A program made the translations under genes and the position numbers. Below are positions 22,830 to 35,290 of a DNA stretch of 64,000 nucleotides, in pieces. The stretch's first letter is position 1; the number at the start of each line of letters is the position of its first letter. This DNA comes from Jaltomata sinuosa (Eukaryota; Streptophyta; Magnoliopsida; Solanales; Solanaceae), in NCBI GenBank assembly GCA_003996215.1, contig QJPP01007235.1:372001-436000 (forward strand), written 5' to 3'. The notes below the pieces were generated by a model, which saw only the letters and a list, made by a program, of their open reading frames with translations, ran no database searches and had not been told where the DNA came from.

Positions 22830-25454
22830 TTTTCTCTGTGAAAAAAAAAGAGTTTGATTGATCACTGAAGAATTGGAAGCAGAGGAATGAATGTACTCTA
22901 CAAGAAAAGCCTTTTCAGTTTTTGCTGTGTTGTAAACAAGGGTATTTTAGTAATCTTCATTCTTAATTGTAGGTTTCGGGTTTGACTTATCGGACTACAG
23001 AGTCATTCTTTATTGGGAAACATTTTAACCCAATGTGAGATGTAAATTCAAACGTAATCGTATTTCATTTCAATATAAATACGATCGAGTGAAAACCAAA
23101 AATAAAAATGGTCAATTACTTGCTTTAACTCGATATTTTAACTTAATGTAAAAAAAATCGATGTGAATTCGAATTTAATCGAATCCTAATATAAATACAA
23201 ATATCGAGTGAGAAACCAAAACAAAAATGGTCAAGTACTTGCCTTTTTTACCCCCCTTGTTTCTCTTTTTGCTCATTTATTCCACTTTCTGTTTGTTTAA
23301 TTTTTTTTTAGTTTTTTTTCTTCAATTTTTGTCACTGTTTGTAATTATGTATCTTTCAAGGGGCCCAAAAAGTATTTAGTACACTGTCATGAGGCCCCCA
23401 AATACCTTTTTTATTTATTTACAATGAGACCCCAAATATACCAGAAATGGAACTTTTTACCTTCTTTGGTTCTTGTTCTAATTGGCTCAAAGACTTTTTC
23501 TTTCTACCTTTCCTTCTCCTTTGTATTTATACAGCTGGAATGTGATAAGATAGAATAGATTTTTATTTGAATTTTATATTCTTTTTTTCCTATCCTGATA
23601 TTCGTTTTAGGGGCTAATTAATTCGGGATCGTGCTAAAAGAGTTCCATTTTGGGGCAATAACTTTCTTATTAGAGGCGACTTATTATTAGAGCTTGAACC
23701 TGTGACCTTTGGTAAGGCAGGGATGGAGTCATTAGGCAAAGGATGGTTCGACGCACACCCTTCGTCAAAAAATTATATAACATACTGATGTTAAATTTTA
23801 GTTATTATAAGTGTATATTTTGATTTTGCACACTCCTAACACAATTGAGAATAAAATTTGCACACCCTTGCTCAAAATTCTGACCCCGTCACTAGGTTAA
23901 GAATGTAGTAGTACTTACGGCTCCATCACAAGTATTGTTGATTTTTCTTCCTTTTTATTCACATGTTACTACTTACTGCACCACATAAAAACTTAAACAA
24001 AAGTTTCTTCTTCCTTTTTTCTAGTTTATCGATCCTTGAGATTTACTTGCCTAACTAAATCAGATTAGAGTCATGATCTATTAAAAGAAAAGATGTTACC
24101 TACCGGGAGTTTCTCCATTCACAAGTTTAAACACGAAATTTTTAATTAAGGATAGAGAAATCTCATTCATCTCGTCATATTTTTCAGTGATTAAAAGAAA
24201 TTTCGAATTCTTAATCATAATATTATCTTTTTCTTGAAAAATAACGAGATTTAAAGTACGAGGGCCAGATAATCTAATTTTTGGATATTCCATTTTTGAA
24301 TTTGAACAATGAAATTTGAAACTCAAATATTTTAGTCACTATAAGTATGTCTGGAAATGAGGGACACAAATGAATATACCACGGCTGGTTTACTAGTACT
24401 TTTATCATAACAAGACATCAATTTAAATTTGTATCTCTAAATAAAAGTTTCTTCTTTTTTTAAACCAAAAAATGAAAGTCTCTATTCTAAATTTATCGAT
24501 AATTCAGACTCGAAACAAATAAACATAACAATGAAAATTAAAGTTTTTTTAATAAAAAGTTCTTGAATTTTAAACCCCCTAACCGCTAATTAAGGGTAAA
24601 AAAGAGTTATACTGATAGGAGTGTACAAAGAAAATCGATAAACTGTACCAAATTGATAATGCGAGTTAAATCGATCTACTTTTTGTTTTTTTTATTACCT
24701 CCGGAAGTATATTTGATTTGAGAGAAACGAACACCGTAACTTTGTTTTGGAGCAATTTTATCAACATTTGGTTTTTCGAAATTAACTTCTGCTATCTCTT
24801 TTCGAACTATGTAATCTCTTCTGTTTCAGAAAGCACCTATACCAGTTGTCTTTGCTGCTAATTAGTTGTTGAATGATGTAAACTAAACTGTCCTATTTAA
24901 ATTCCATCGCCAATTCAACATGACAGATGCTTCGCCGTTTGGGTTGGAGTTCACAATTGCCCGTTAAAAAATGTAGAACTTAAAAGAGAGCAAAGATTTG
25001 CATAATTTTTCTGTTGACTTCCCTCCATACCTCTTCTTTGCAAGTTCAACAGGCCACATGTCTTCCATATTACTACCATTTGGAGGATATATCAAAATGA
25101 GATAATTGAAAATGCGCGTTTTAGGCAAATAGAAACATTTTCTTTTGACTGCAACAGCAGCAGCAGATCAGCTAGATACCAGTATTTTCTTTATGTGACT
25201 GACAAAAATGAAGCTGTTCCGAGAAATGGCTCTGTACATTGGCATGAGTGGAACTGCATCCTTTATGTCTTTTTAATTTTTTTCAATTCGCATGAAGTTG
25301 TTGCGTCATACAGCAACACATATATGAAACATGCTAAGATAGTCAATGAGAGCAGTGTGCTTGGATACTTGTGTAATATATGGTTGCTTTGAGTTCCCTT
25401 TTTCTTCTTTCAATTCAATTCTTTTCTACTGGTTTGACATTTATTATCTTGCAG
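22830..25454. other. Intergenic region left of the Nudix fragment
   Basis: It holds the SRT1 promoter side (about 22790-23100) and AT-rich spacer. I searched it on the plus strand for the missing Nudix N-terminal exon (normally a GGV/IIV-containing segment ending near a W-x-Q) and did not see it. No other gene can be supported. Confidence 0.4.
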
Positions 25455-26680
25455 GGAAAAAGGGCGTCTGGATTAAACTGCCGATTGAACTTGTAAATCT
25501 GGTTGAAACTGCAGTTAAGGTAAAGTACTGTCTGTACTTATTCGTAATTATAGTTCATCTTGAATCCTTAATATAGAGAAGTTCACGGAATTCCAGTAGA
25601 TGCTTTGTACTTGTTTGTGTCGTAGGATTGGCAATTTTTCAGGGGGTAGGTAATATTTGCTAGACGAAAACGCTGCTATGAAATCCCAAGCCATTGTATG
25701 ATGAAACATTGTCTATTTGATCCATATGGAAATGAAATAAGCACTATAAAGCTGAACTTAACTTTGCTCGTACAGAATCCACTGCAAGAAAGTATTTACC
25801 AACCTTATCTTCACAAACTCAAAAGTCAAAAGCAGTCGCGTTGATCCAAATTTTAACATTGGATGCAGGAAGGGTTCTGGTACCACTATGCAGAACCTCA
25901 TTACCTGATGCTTGTGTATTGGATTCCTAAAGCTGAGAATACGATCCCTGCAAATGCCTCACATCGAGTGGGTAGTTATCCATGTGGACATTATAGTTCA
26001 CTTAGTCCATGTTTGTTCTAATTCTCAATATGACATTTCCCTTCTTGAATGTCAGACTTAAGTCAAAATGGTAATGGCTTTTGAAGATAATCTAATGGTT
26101 GCTTTAAAGTCTGTCCATTTTGATAGAGCTGGTATTTTCATCATATCATGCATATGGAACGATTTTGGACACTTCACTTCCTACTAGTAGAATCTTGATT
26201 CTCTGCTAACATCTTTACCTGTCAAAGAAAAGTAATTGTGAATGCACTTGCCACTAATTAGCATGTAAAAATGTAAGAGAATAGCATCATAGTTGGTGAA
26301 TCCACTAACCTATTTTGTAGATTTCTCCATGAATAAAACGTGTCTTTGTCATTATAAACGTCTCTCTTGTCGTGTACCACTATGCTTAAGCATCTTGGAG
26401 GTAGTTATTTTGTAGACTCTCCGGTCCATTTGATAATTGAAACATCTTTTTTTCAGTTGCTTGTTGTCCAAGAAAGTAGCGGCACAATGAAGGGAACGGG
26501 GATATGGAAGATCCCTACTGGTGTTGTTGAAGAGGTATATATATGCTCAATGTTGAAGCTAAAGTCAGCTTTAAAAACAAATCATATTTCAAATTGAAAT
26601 CTTAAACTGTATATTAAGCTTTTGTCCTGCAGGGAGAGGATATTGAAGGTGCAGTAAGGGAAGTGAAAGAAGAAACAGGA
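25455..26680 (+). pseudogene. Nudix hydrolase gene fragment (plant NUDT2/5/6/7/10-type)
   Basis: Four exons with good GT-AG borders match the plant ADP-ribose/NADH-type Nudix family: 25455-25519 (KKGVWIKLPIELVNLVE), 25869-25971 (EGFWYHYAEPHYLMLVYW then IPANASHRV), 26457-26534 (LLVVQESSGTMKGTGIWKIP then TGVVEE) and 26633-26680 (GEDIEGAVREVKEETG). Missing are the N-terminal exon, the small GxGAFV exon expected between 25971 and 26457, and everything after the Nudix box (the FVEVLAFRQ-like exon and C-terminus). The Nudix box GVVEEGEDIEGAVREVKEET has six residues between the first Glu and Arg-Glu instead of the canonical seven. The codons are otherwise intact, so decay is recent. I infer a truncated, probably non-functional copy. 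A gene with exons I failed to spot is the alternative. Confidence 0.75.
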
Positions 26681-26837
26681 GTAAGTATATATACTATATA
26701 TATAGAACTGAAACATTCAACAGTCAAAAGTCTACATAGTCTATCAATCAATCAATGCATCAAAGTTTTCTGCCTTACATATGACCATTATCATTCCTCT
26801 GACCAAATTCCATACGTGTTACAAAAATTGAGACAGA

Positions 26838-26994
26838 AGGGAGTTACCGGGGGTTTACTCGTGTGCCAATTAAATCATATTTTGGTGATCCTACGAATTA
26901 CTTTTATGTCAATGAGGATGGTCTGGTCCAGGAAACCTCTGCAATTCATCTACGAAGTAACAGAGTAGATCTATCAAATTTGCCCGATTTGACG
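26838..26994 (+). other. Unrecognised exon-like open segment
   Basis: A clean frame preceded by AG and followed by a GT donor (GTATGT) reads TEGSYRGFTRVPIKSYFGDP and later NYFYVNEDGLVQE, AIHLRSNRVDLSNLPDL. Composition is protein-like and non-repetitive. It follows the Nudix fragment by about 160 bp but does not match the Nudix C-terminus. I do not recognise the family. It could be an exon captured from another gene or the end of a chimeric transcript. Confidence 0.35.
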
Positions 26995-27649
26995 GTATGT
27001 CTCATTTTTATTTATACCCGCTCCATTCAGATCCATTTAATTCTTATACTAGGAATTCTCTAAAACTAAAGAAGCAGATAGCAGTTAAAAGTTGAAGTGG
27101 AAATATATATCCTTAACCGTGGTATACTGATAAATGTGTATGGAAAAGATACATTATGTCTTGTATCGATTGGTATAAATACTCGGTGTGTGATAAGTTC
27201 TTAGATTGCCAAACTTGTATTTGGCTCTTATAGCTGTTCTGATCCGAGTCTTTAGGAACCAAACGATTGGTTCGTGCCTCATATATAGATGAAGAACAAC
27301 AACAACATACCCAGTGTAATCTCACAAGTGGTCTCGAGCTGGTAAATCTGTAATGATTCATGAAATTTTGGAGGGACCAATATTGGGGAATCCGAAAGTC
27401 AATTATTCCACTGCTTTATAAGTATGTACAGTAGTATATTAAAGAGAAGAGGTTGAAGAGTAAATGCATATCCAACTTTGAACTGTTAGGTATAATACTG
27501 TAATAAAGGGGTGGGAGACCATTCTAAATGTTGCTGCAGCCTGGTCCTCAATGGGATCTACTTTGGGAACATGCAAGCTTTGAATTTATGAGGCATAGTT
27601 TAACAAAGTTTAAGAAAAAAGGAAAGAATTTTGAAATTAGTCGAAAGTA

Positions 27650-27770
27650 CTACTCTCACAGCTCAATTTGTTTGTCTTGCTTTCTTTTATAGTCGAAATT
27701 CTTTTTTACTTTCTTAAACTCCATACTAAGTCAAAACGGACGAACAAATTGAAATGGAAAGAGTATTAGA
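27650..27770. mobile_element. Short MITE with terminal inverted repeats
   Basis: The left end 'ctcaatttgtttgtcttgct' and right end 'gacgaacaaattgaaatgga' are inverted repeats. It is about 120 bp and non-coding. The ends resemble the copy at 29149-29688. Confidence 0.55.
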
Positions 27771-28569
27771 AGAATAAAGTACTTTTTTGAAGTTGAAATG
27801 AATCCAGGAGGAGCAGTAACAGAGGAGTCATTGTCAAGAAAAGATCAATTAGTTAGTAGTAGTACAGCAACTACCAGTTAGTGGGCCTCAGGCCTTAGCA
27901 ACTTTCTAAAAAGTCGTAGAATGCACATGAAATGACGCGTAGGTTCCTTAAAAGTGTTTGATCTTTGAATTTTTGCTCTCGCATAATAATTTTTTCTAAA
28001 AATGACATTAACTTGTATTAATTCCCTGGGAAGAACTTTTTGTCCAGTGTATAAGTTTTAGCTTTTGTCTATAAGATAAAATTTGCGGTTAATTGAGCAA
28101 GTTTACTGTCTTGAAATATTATGAACTACTGTCTTATGCCTAACGATTTTTCTGAAGCAGAGACTATATTTTTTTAAAAATTGTTAGGGTCATTTGTGAA
28201 CTTAACCCGGGTTTGCAAAGGTGCCTAACCAACTGCTAATTCCGTAGTCAACACTGAGGGTCCAGAATTCTCTGGACATGTCACTTGTGCTCTAATTTCA
28301 ATTGTTTATTCTGGGTACAAAGTGCTCTAATTTCAATGACCATTTCTAGAAGGAATCTCAAATTTTGAGTTTGAAACCTGGAAATCAGTGAGCCAATTAA
28401 AAAGTACAATAACATGTTAGTTTTAATTACGTTCATTTCTTTCGGTACAAAAGCAGTTAGTGTTACGATACTGATACTATTCAGGATGATTTGTAAGTTG
28501 TTGTTTAGTATTTTTTTAGTGACTTTTTCATTTAGGTTCCTTCTTTCTCTATACTACTTTGGACCCTTT

Positions 28570-28700
28570 TTTCCTTGAGCTCAGAGTCTATCGTAAACAA
28601 CCTCTCTACCCTCTAAGATAGGGGCGAGGTGTGCGTACACTTAACCCTCTCAAACTTCACTTTATGGGAATACGCTGAATATGTTGTCAGTTCTCGCTAT
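28570..28700 (-). mobile_element. Dispersed Solanaceae SINE-like repeat, minus orientation
   Basis: It contains 'ctcagagtctatcgtaaaca', 'gaggtgtgcgtacacttaac' and 'gaatacgctgaatatgttgt', the reverse form of the family seen at 22290-22400. Confidence 0.5.
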
Positions 28701-29148
28701 CCAATGTCAAAAATGAATTTAGAATTCATCGATTTGTTAATGTAGCTGTTAAGCAACTAATAAGTTTACGAGCTTTTTAAAAATTAAAGAAAAAATAAAT
28801 ACTGTAATATGTTACAACGGTCCAAAATTGTTTATTTATGTTAATAATGATATAGGAATATATGCGATGGTTAACAATGAGCAGATTGTTATACATGAAT
28901 TACTTACTTTGAACGGATATACTTGCCTTTAGATACATACTAGTTTAATTCTTGCATAACTTTAATTTGAATAGTACTATTTATAAATATCGTCAATTTT
29001 AAACATTCAATTAATTGTAAGACGAACCGTATAATCTAATAAAGTATTGTATGGGTGAATTAACAACCAACCGAACGAACCCAACTGAATAATGCATAAC
29101 AGCGGGAAAGGAAAAATGAAAAATCTATGATAATAGGAGTAAATTACT

Positions 29149-29688
29149 CCTTTCATTTTAATTTGTTTGTCTGATTTAGCTTGGTACAAAGTTTAAGAAA
29201 GGTAAGAAGACTTTTTATGATTACCATAAAAGAAGACCTTATGGTCATATATTAATGATATGTAGTAGAATATATCAAAATATTCTTAAATCTTATACTA
29301 TTAAACATGTCACGTAAGTGAAGTATCCCTACATAAATCTTTTTCAAATACAAAAATTAAGTATCTTCCCCCGAAGTAGTGAATTATACAAGGTTCCTTT
29401 GTCTAGAATAAGAAGTGGTGTGTCAATTTTCATAAATTTAATCGTAAATATGAAATACTTATACAAATAAAAGTGTGGGAGAGAAAAAAAAGATGCAGGA
29501 TCATTTGTTTGCTTGGCTAGTCAAGCATGGGCTTACCAAGGAATCGTGAGTTTATAAATAAAGCTCGGGGATTGATATTCCATTGCTATCATTTTTTTAA
29601 ATGTATATAGGTACAATTATCTCCTCTCAATGTGCCTATGATATAGTGGATCAATGAGAAGAGCCAAACAAACTAAAATGAAAGTAGT
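29149..29688. mobile_element. Stowaway-like MITE with long terminal inverted repeats
   Basis: The left end 'tactcctttcattttaattt' and right end 'aaactaaaatgaaagtagta' are near-perfect inverted repeats. It contains 'acaaagtttaagaaaggtaa', as in the element at 52214. The roughly 540-bp length suggests internal insertions. Confidence 0.6.
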
Positions 29689-30021
29689 ACATAATAATTA
29701 TGATGGTTCATGGAAATATATGAAAAGTTTATCATAATTAATGGTCCATGCACCAAGGATGATTCACATTATTACAGAATCAATTCCAAATCAACTTAAG
29801 AAATAGAATCAAAGACACACTAACAAAGAAGAAGTAAATCTAAAAACATTAAAAAAAAAGAAAAGAAAAAAAAGAGGCAACCACAAGAGTGTAGAAATAG
29901 ACTAATACAGTTGCAAACATTAATTTGATAACCACATTGGCTCAACTTTTTTTCACGTTAAAACTTAAAAGCCCCTACAATTAACAAAGAAAATTTTTAA
30001 AAAAAAACTAAGAAAACAAAC

Positions 30022-31251
30022 TTACATCAACAATTTGAAGGCAAACCATATACTGATAACGCCGGCAAATGATGCTACGGCGTTGTACTCAACAGCGCCG
30101 CTATCCGTCGTAGAATCAGCAGCAGCAGCATCACTAGGACCATCCGCCGGTGAATCCGCCGGCGAATCAGCCGGAGCCTCCGGTGCCGGCGATGAATGCT
30201 TAGGAGATTCAGCTTCAGCCTCTGGTGCCGGTGCCGGCGCCGGAGTAATGGCAGCCTTGAACAATTCCTTAGGCAATAAAACCTTATCAAGCGAGAAAAT
30301 CGCTAACGGCAATTCATCAACCAAAGTCGCCGTGATCTTCGCCGTCACAATTTTCGTCTTCAGTGTAACATCTTCGCCGTCATTCTGAACGACGAAAGCG
30401 TATTTCTTAGCGCCGTCGGTAGCTAACGTGTTCATACCTCCGTTATTAGATTTCAAATTCGAAATCGACTGGTATATAGGAACTCCGTGATACTCGAGCA
30501 GTGATTGTTTCCCTTCCGCCGTTAAATTCTTAAACTTAGGCAAAAACTTCTTCATCGCATCGTCACCGGGGCAAAAAATTGTTAATCCACCAGCAACATT
30601 CTCCTCAAACGTCTTTTCAGCCGGAGAAGCTAACAAAGTCTCGGCAAAAACTTTGCAGCCGTGAGCTGACATTAATGAAGTGAGATTCATCTGGCTTGGT
30701 CCTGGAGTCGGAGCTTCAGCTTCGGCTGAGGGCAAAATCGTACTTATCTGAATAACGGAGATATTGTAAGGAATCTCCTCGATAGATTTAACGAATTTGA
30801 CTGGAGGAGCGCCGTCGTAATCGGCGGGGCTGAACCCGACTTTACCTCCTTTAAGATCAGTAATGTTGACGAAACCGGAAGCACCGGTAGCTGAACCGGT
30901 GGCTTGGAATATAGTGGCTGCAAGTGCAGTGCCGTGAGTAATCTGGTGAAGCTTTTTAGCGTCGAAGTAATCGAGAAGCACGTGAAAGGAGAGTACGTTT
31001 TTAATGGCGTAGTTCGAAAGGTGCTTGGATAGTAGATCTGACATTCCGGCGTTATCGACGGCGCATACGGTGATTGTTTGGCGGCGGTTAATTTCGGCGG
31101 CGAGGTGTGTAGTTGTTAAGTAGTGGTTGAAAGTGGAGAACTGTGAGTGCTTGGAGAGAATGCGTGTAATGTTGTGTGCTTCAGTGGCACAAAGGAGGAG
31201 GGTTAAGGAAAGAACCACCGTGGCCACGGCGGCCGTCGACGGAAGCTGCAT
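30022..31251 (-). CDS. Fasciclin-like arabinogalactan protein, FLA2-like
   Basis: GPI-anchored cell-surface glycoprotein with roles in adhesion and the cell wall. It is a single exon of 409 residues from the ATG at 31251. This ATG is chosen because it opens directly into a signal peptide (MQLPSTAAVATVVLSLTLLL, cleaved near residue 25). The in-frame ATG at 31350 would add 33 non-signal residues. The mature start HNITRILSKHSQFSTFNHYL begins the first FAS1 domain (about 26-170, with EINRRQTITVCAVDN and NVLSFHVLLDYF). The second FAS1 domain spans about 187-325 (GGLTIFCPGDDAM, LLEYHGVPIYQS, VQNDGEDVTLKTKIVTAKI). Then come Pro/Ala/Ser AG-glycomodules (TPAPAPAPEAEAESP, DSPADSPADGPSD) and a hydrophobic GPI signal (GVISIWFAFKLLM). 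The two-FAS1 order and residues match the FLA1/FLA2 group of Arabidopsis. No disruption was seen. Confidence 0.95.
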   Translation of the reverse strand: MQLPSTAAVATVVLSLTLLLCATEAHNITRILSKHSQFSTFNHYLTTTHLAAEINRRQTITVCAVDNAGMSDLLSKHLSNYAIKNVLSFHVLLDYFDAKKLHQITHGTALAATIFQATGSATGASGFVNITDLKGGKVGFSPADYDGAPPVKFVKSIEEIPYNISVIQISTILPSAEAEAPTPGPSQMNLTSLMSAHGCKVFAETLLASPAEKTFEENVAGGLTIFCPGDDAMKKFLPKFKNLTAEGKQSLLEYHGVPIYQSISNLKSNNGGMNTLATDGAKKYAFVVQNDGEDVTLKTKIVTAKITATLVDELPLAIFSLDKVLLPKELFKAAITPAPAPAPEAEAESPKHSSPAPEAPADSPADSPADGPSDAAAADSTTDSGAVEYNAVASFAGVISIWFAFKLLM

Positions 31252-32635
31252 GTTCAAAAGGGGAATTCCGGCGACTCTGTGTGTGTGTGGGAGTTGAGTG
31301 AAAGAGTGAAAAGGGGAGTAGTTATTATTGGGACAAGCGAGAGATCTCAAGTGACTGCAAATTTATTGACCAAGTACGAACCTTAAAAATTACAGAAAGG
31401 GTACCACTCAATGTTTATAATCTAATGTGTTTTTACACATATAAAAACATATTATTCGAGAGTGACAGAGTGATAAATATTTTTTCATCCTTGATAAAAA
31501 AGTATAATCAGATCTTTTGGCGCAAAAAAATAATCTAATTTTAAAATGGGTATTGAACATTAAGTGAGAAAAAAATTACCTGTAATACTCCCTAGCTCTT
31601 TTCTTGCTTATATGACATAGTTTAGATTTCGAAAGACGAATAAGGAAATCTTTACCATAATTTATTCATATGATCTTTAAATATTTTATGTTGTTCATTC
31701 TGACGTATTATAGTACTTTTGTGTAATTTCTAAATATGTAAATTATTTTTTCAAAATTCTTAGAAATTGTATGAATTACTTTACGATCAAAATTTATAGA
31801 GAAGTTTGACTCTCAAAATCTTAATTGTATTATATAAATTAAGATAGAAAAAATATATATTATCAACTTAATTATAGTAAAGTAATATAACTTCGTGTAA
31901 ACACGAATACACGTACATTTTAGTTACCTAATGGTTATTTCTTGTTGAGCTTTTTTGGCATTTTTTATCAACTTAATAATTTGTCACTTAATTATAGTAA
32001 GTTATTTTTTGTTAAAACACTACCTAATTGATGTATGTATGAATAATAATGATAGAGAGAGGTATGCAAAAGACTAAAAGAGCATAGGACTTAAGTGTCG
32101 GATTGACACATTAGACATAAGTGATCAGTGTACCCTGAGAGAAAATTTTAGTAGCTTGATTGACCATGTAAATTTTTATTTTATTAGTGCCACCTTGTAA
32201 TTTCCTGTTATTTCCCCTTCTCGTACCCTAATAAAAAGAAAAGTGTATCCCAAGAAACTCATGAAATAAATAGTCATTACCATACTATCCGGATTCTTTT
32301 TTTTCTTTTGGTTACTATTATCCGGATTCAGTAGCATCCTTTCCTCCGCAAACAAACAAATATGCATGTGGAAACTCCATGAAGATGATCATTATATGTA
32401 AGTTTAAAAAGTACTAATAGGTAAGCCCGGTCTACGAAGCATTTCGCATTCACCTAAGACTCCAAGAAAGGTCGGTAAGATTAGGCAGTTTACTTAACAT
32501 AAATATTAATGGTTTGTTAATTTTCTAGCTCGAATTCATGATTTATAAATTATGTGGAGATAATTTTATCCCTTATTAGTTATTATGTTTATTTCATTGT
32601 TTCTCTCTTCTTATACCTGATTTTATTGCACTTGT

Positions 32636-32770
32636 GCCGAGGGTCTTTCAGAAATAGTCTTTCTACTTTCATGAGGTAGTGATAAGATATGTGCACACTA
32701 TACCCTTTTCAGACTCCACTTTTGAGATTTTATTAGGTATGTTGTTGTTGTTGTTGTTGTTGTTGTAGAG
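32636..32770 (-). mobile_element. Dispersed Solanaceae SINE-like repeat with (GTT)n end
   Basis: It has 'gccgagggtctttcagaaat', 'ggtagtgataagatatgtgc' and 'ccacttttgagattttatta', ending in a (tgt)n microsatellite at about 32741-32766. It is in minus orientation relative to the copy at 22290-22400. Confidence 0.55.
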
Positions 32771-33729
32771 ATAACTTTATTGTTACTTTCATAGAGTAGT
32801 TTGATGCGAGAAGTATTCGTATTTAACGTCTGAAAAAGGAAGGTACCCCAAGAGGGTGAGATGTAACCATCCAATCCTGACACAAATATTATTGACTAAT
32901 TTTCACAGTTTAAACCCATAACATATAGATCAAACTAAGAAAACTTTACCTTAATCAAGTTTAATTCAATTATTTAAGCGATTGTGTAAAAAAGTTCACA
33001 TTATTAAATGTATCTTAACTCGTTAAAACAGATAATCTGTCTTACTCTAAATTTCAAACTTCGATTTTGTAGTCTAGTCATATTCACTTAAATAGTTTGG
33101 TTTGCAGTTAACATGCATTAAAATTTCATTTTCTGCAAAGGAGATCTAAAAGTAAGAATTTCATTAGTACTCTATACCTTACAATTTATACTGCTTAAAA
33201 TAATCACTTAAAGCATTATATTTCGATGCCCAATGTATGTAAATAGGAGAACATATATCAAATAACATATTAATCAAATGTTACTAACAAAAAAAAAATT
33301 AAAAATGCTAGACCATATGTTTAAATATTCGATCCTTTATAGGACCATTCTCCTAATTTCATTAAATAATTTAGGGAAAAAATGGATGGCGGTCTGATTG
33401 AGAATGTCACTGCGTTAAATGTGCTAATCTTTTGGACCTTGACCTTGTAATATATTGATTTTCTCCTCTAATGATTGATTAGTTAAAATGGAAAAATTGG
33501 GATCTATATAATTTAGGCTTAATGGCTTATATTTCATAATGATATACATTATTTCCAAATCATTTTTTTTTGATATCTAAATAAATAATTTGAGAGACTT
33601 GCATTGAGATAAATGGAGGAAATTAAGGCTTAAAAGATGGAGTTCCACTAAAAGGGGCACCGCGTATATAAGGAATGGAAATTAAGGCTTACGTAAGCCA
33701 GGTGCGTGCCGACCAAAGCTGCGGGACTT

Positions 33730-34105
33730 CTACTTGTTCCTTTTCAAAGAAAATGTTTTGAGAAAAAAAAAAGTGAATTTTATTTTTGTGTTTCAGTAGA
33801 TAATCAAAAGACAACACTTAAAATTTAAAAATATTTGTATATAATCTAGATACACGTTAGGAGAGGTGAGGTTGGGATAGGACGTAGGAGGGGGAGACGG
33901 AGAGGGTGAAGATGAGGTGTGTTGGAAGGTGGGAAAAAACACAATGCATGCGTAAGGTTCATTGTGAAATTTGTTTTTTCCTACATTTTCCTCGTTCTTA
34001 AGAATGTGTCTATCTAGCAGAAATATTTTTCAAAAGTTTTGACCAACCAAACATGAAAAAACTTTATCCGGAACACATCTTGACTACACACCAAACACAT
34101 CCTAA
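33730..34105. mobile_element. MITE-like dispersed repeat, copy 3
   Basis: It matches 889-1316 and 7560-7970 ('gatgaggtgtgttggaaggt', then 'gaccaaccaaacatgaaaaa', ending 'caaacacatcctaa'). It shows the element is mobile and not merely part of the H2B-locus duplication. Confidence 0.45.
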
Positions 34106-35290
34106 TTTTTCATTATTTAATTCATACATGTAATGTTTGAAATTTTATATGGTTGAAAAATCAGACAAAAATACTTGAACTTCAGGCATATATAATTGCT
34201 TGAATTTTGTCAGGTCCAATTCCAAACGTTTGCATATACAAAATAGTTTTGAAAGTATATAGACGTGCAAAATTTATAAACTTAGGACATAAAACACGAA
34301 TTTAAAGTATTGCTCTCCCCCCTTGAATTCATACTGTAAGGTAAGACCACTAAAGAAGGACAACTCGATATAAATTCACAAATAACTATTTCTCAGTCAT
34401 TGCAATTATAAAATAGCTATTGTTATTATTATTTATTTTTAAATTTTTAAATTTGAACTCGAAATCTTTGATTAATGCTATTTACCCCCACCACAAATGT
34501 TTCTATTAGATTTTCCGTTGACAGGTAGGATTCTCTGGCAACAGTCTCAGCTTTTGTAGCGTTTAATATTGTACGCTATCACAGCTGTTTAAATTATGAT
34601 TTATTATTAATTATTATTTACAACTCATTCAATTCCACCATTAATTTATGGCAAAGTGTAATTCATATTCATGGACACTGCATTTTATGTGTGATTATTA
34701 GACTGCATTTTATGTGTTTGAGTCACAATATAAGCTTATCGAGGACATGATTATTAATAGAAATGTGTGGAGGACTCGGATTAGAGTAGTAGGTTAGTAG
34801 GTAACAATTTATTGTATTGTTGTCTATTCATATTAGTAGTTGTACTATTGCCCCTGTAGTTTCTTATAATCATTCGATTTTTGTTACTATTTGTTGATTC
34901 CTTGTACCTCGATTATCGCATTGTTTTGTTGTAGTTTATGCTCTGCTACTATATCTTGTTTTGTTATTATCTGTCGATTGTTTTACTTATGTTACTTGTT
35001 TTTCTAGACTACTTTAGACTGTTTTTCCTTGGAGATATACACTTATTTTTGGCAGTCTAAATTTGTTTTTGTGTCCTAATAATATCAATATATAATTTTG
35101 TAACTCAATTGGGGATTATTGGTCTCAAATAGTACCTTTAAGCTGAACTTGTTAAAAGTCCACTTCTGCTCCAAAATAATCTCATATACAGTACAAAACT
35201 AACTTTATTTGTTATTCGTTTTCTTGTATGTATCGATATAAAAAACAAGAAATAAAATGCTAATTAAGTGAAAGTAATAATAGAAAGAAT

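Larger units (their letters stand above)
31260..35290. other. Intergenic region upstream of the FLA gene
   Basis: No supportable gene was found. The FLA promoter should lie just right of 31251. A TATA-like 'tttttatatg' on the minus strand near 31438-31447 is a weak candidate. It includes the SINE-like copy at 32636-32770 and the MITE-like repeat at 33730-34105. The rest is AT-rich. Confidence 0.4.

Noticed and set aside
30035..30388. Plus-strand 117-residue Ala/Ser/Gly frame
   Set aside because: Antisense shadow of the GC-biased Pro/Ala-rich end of the FLA gene.
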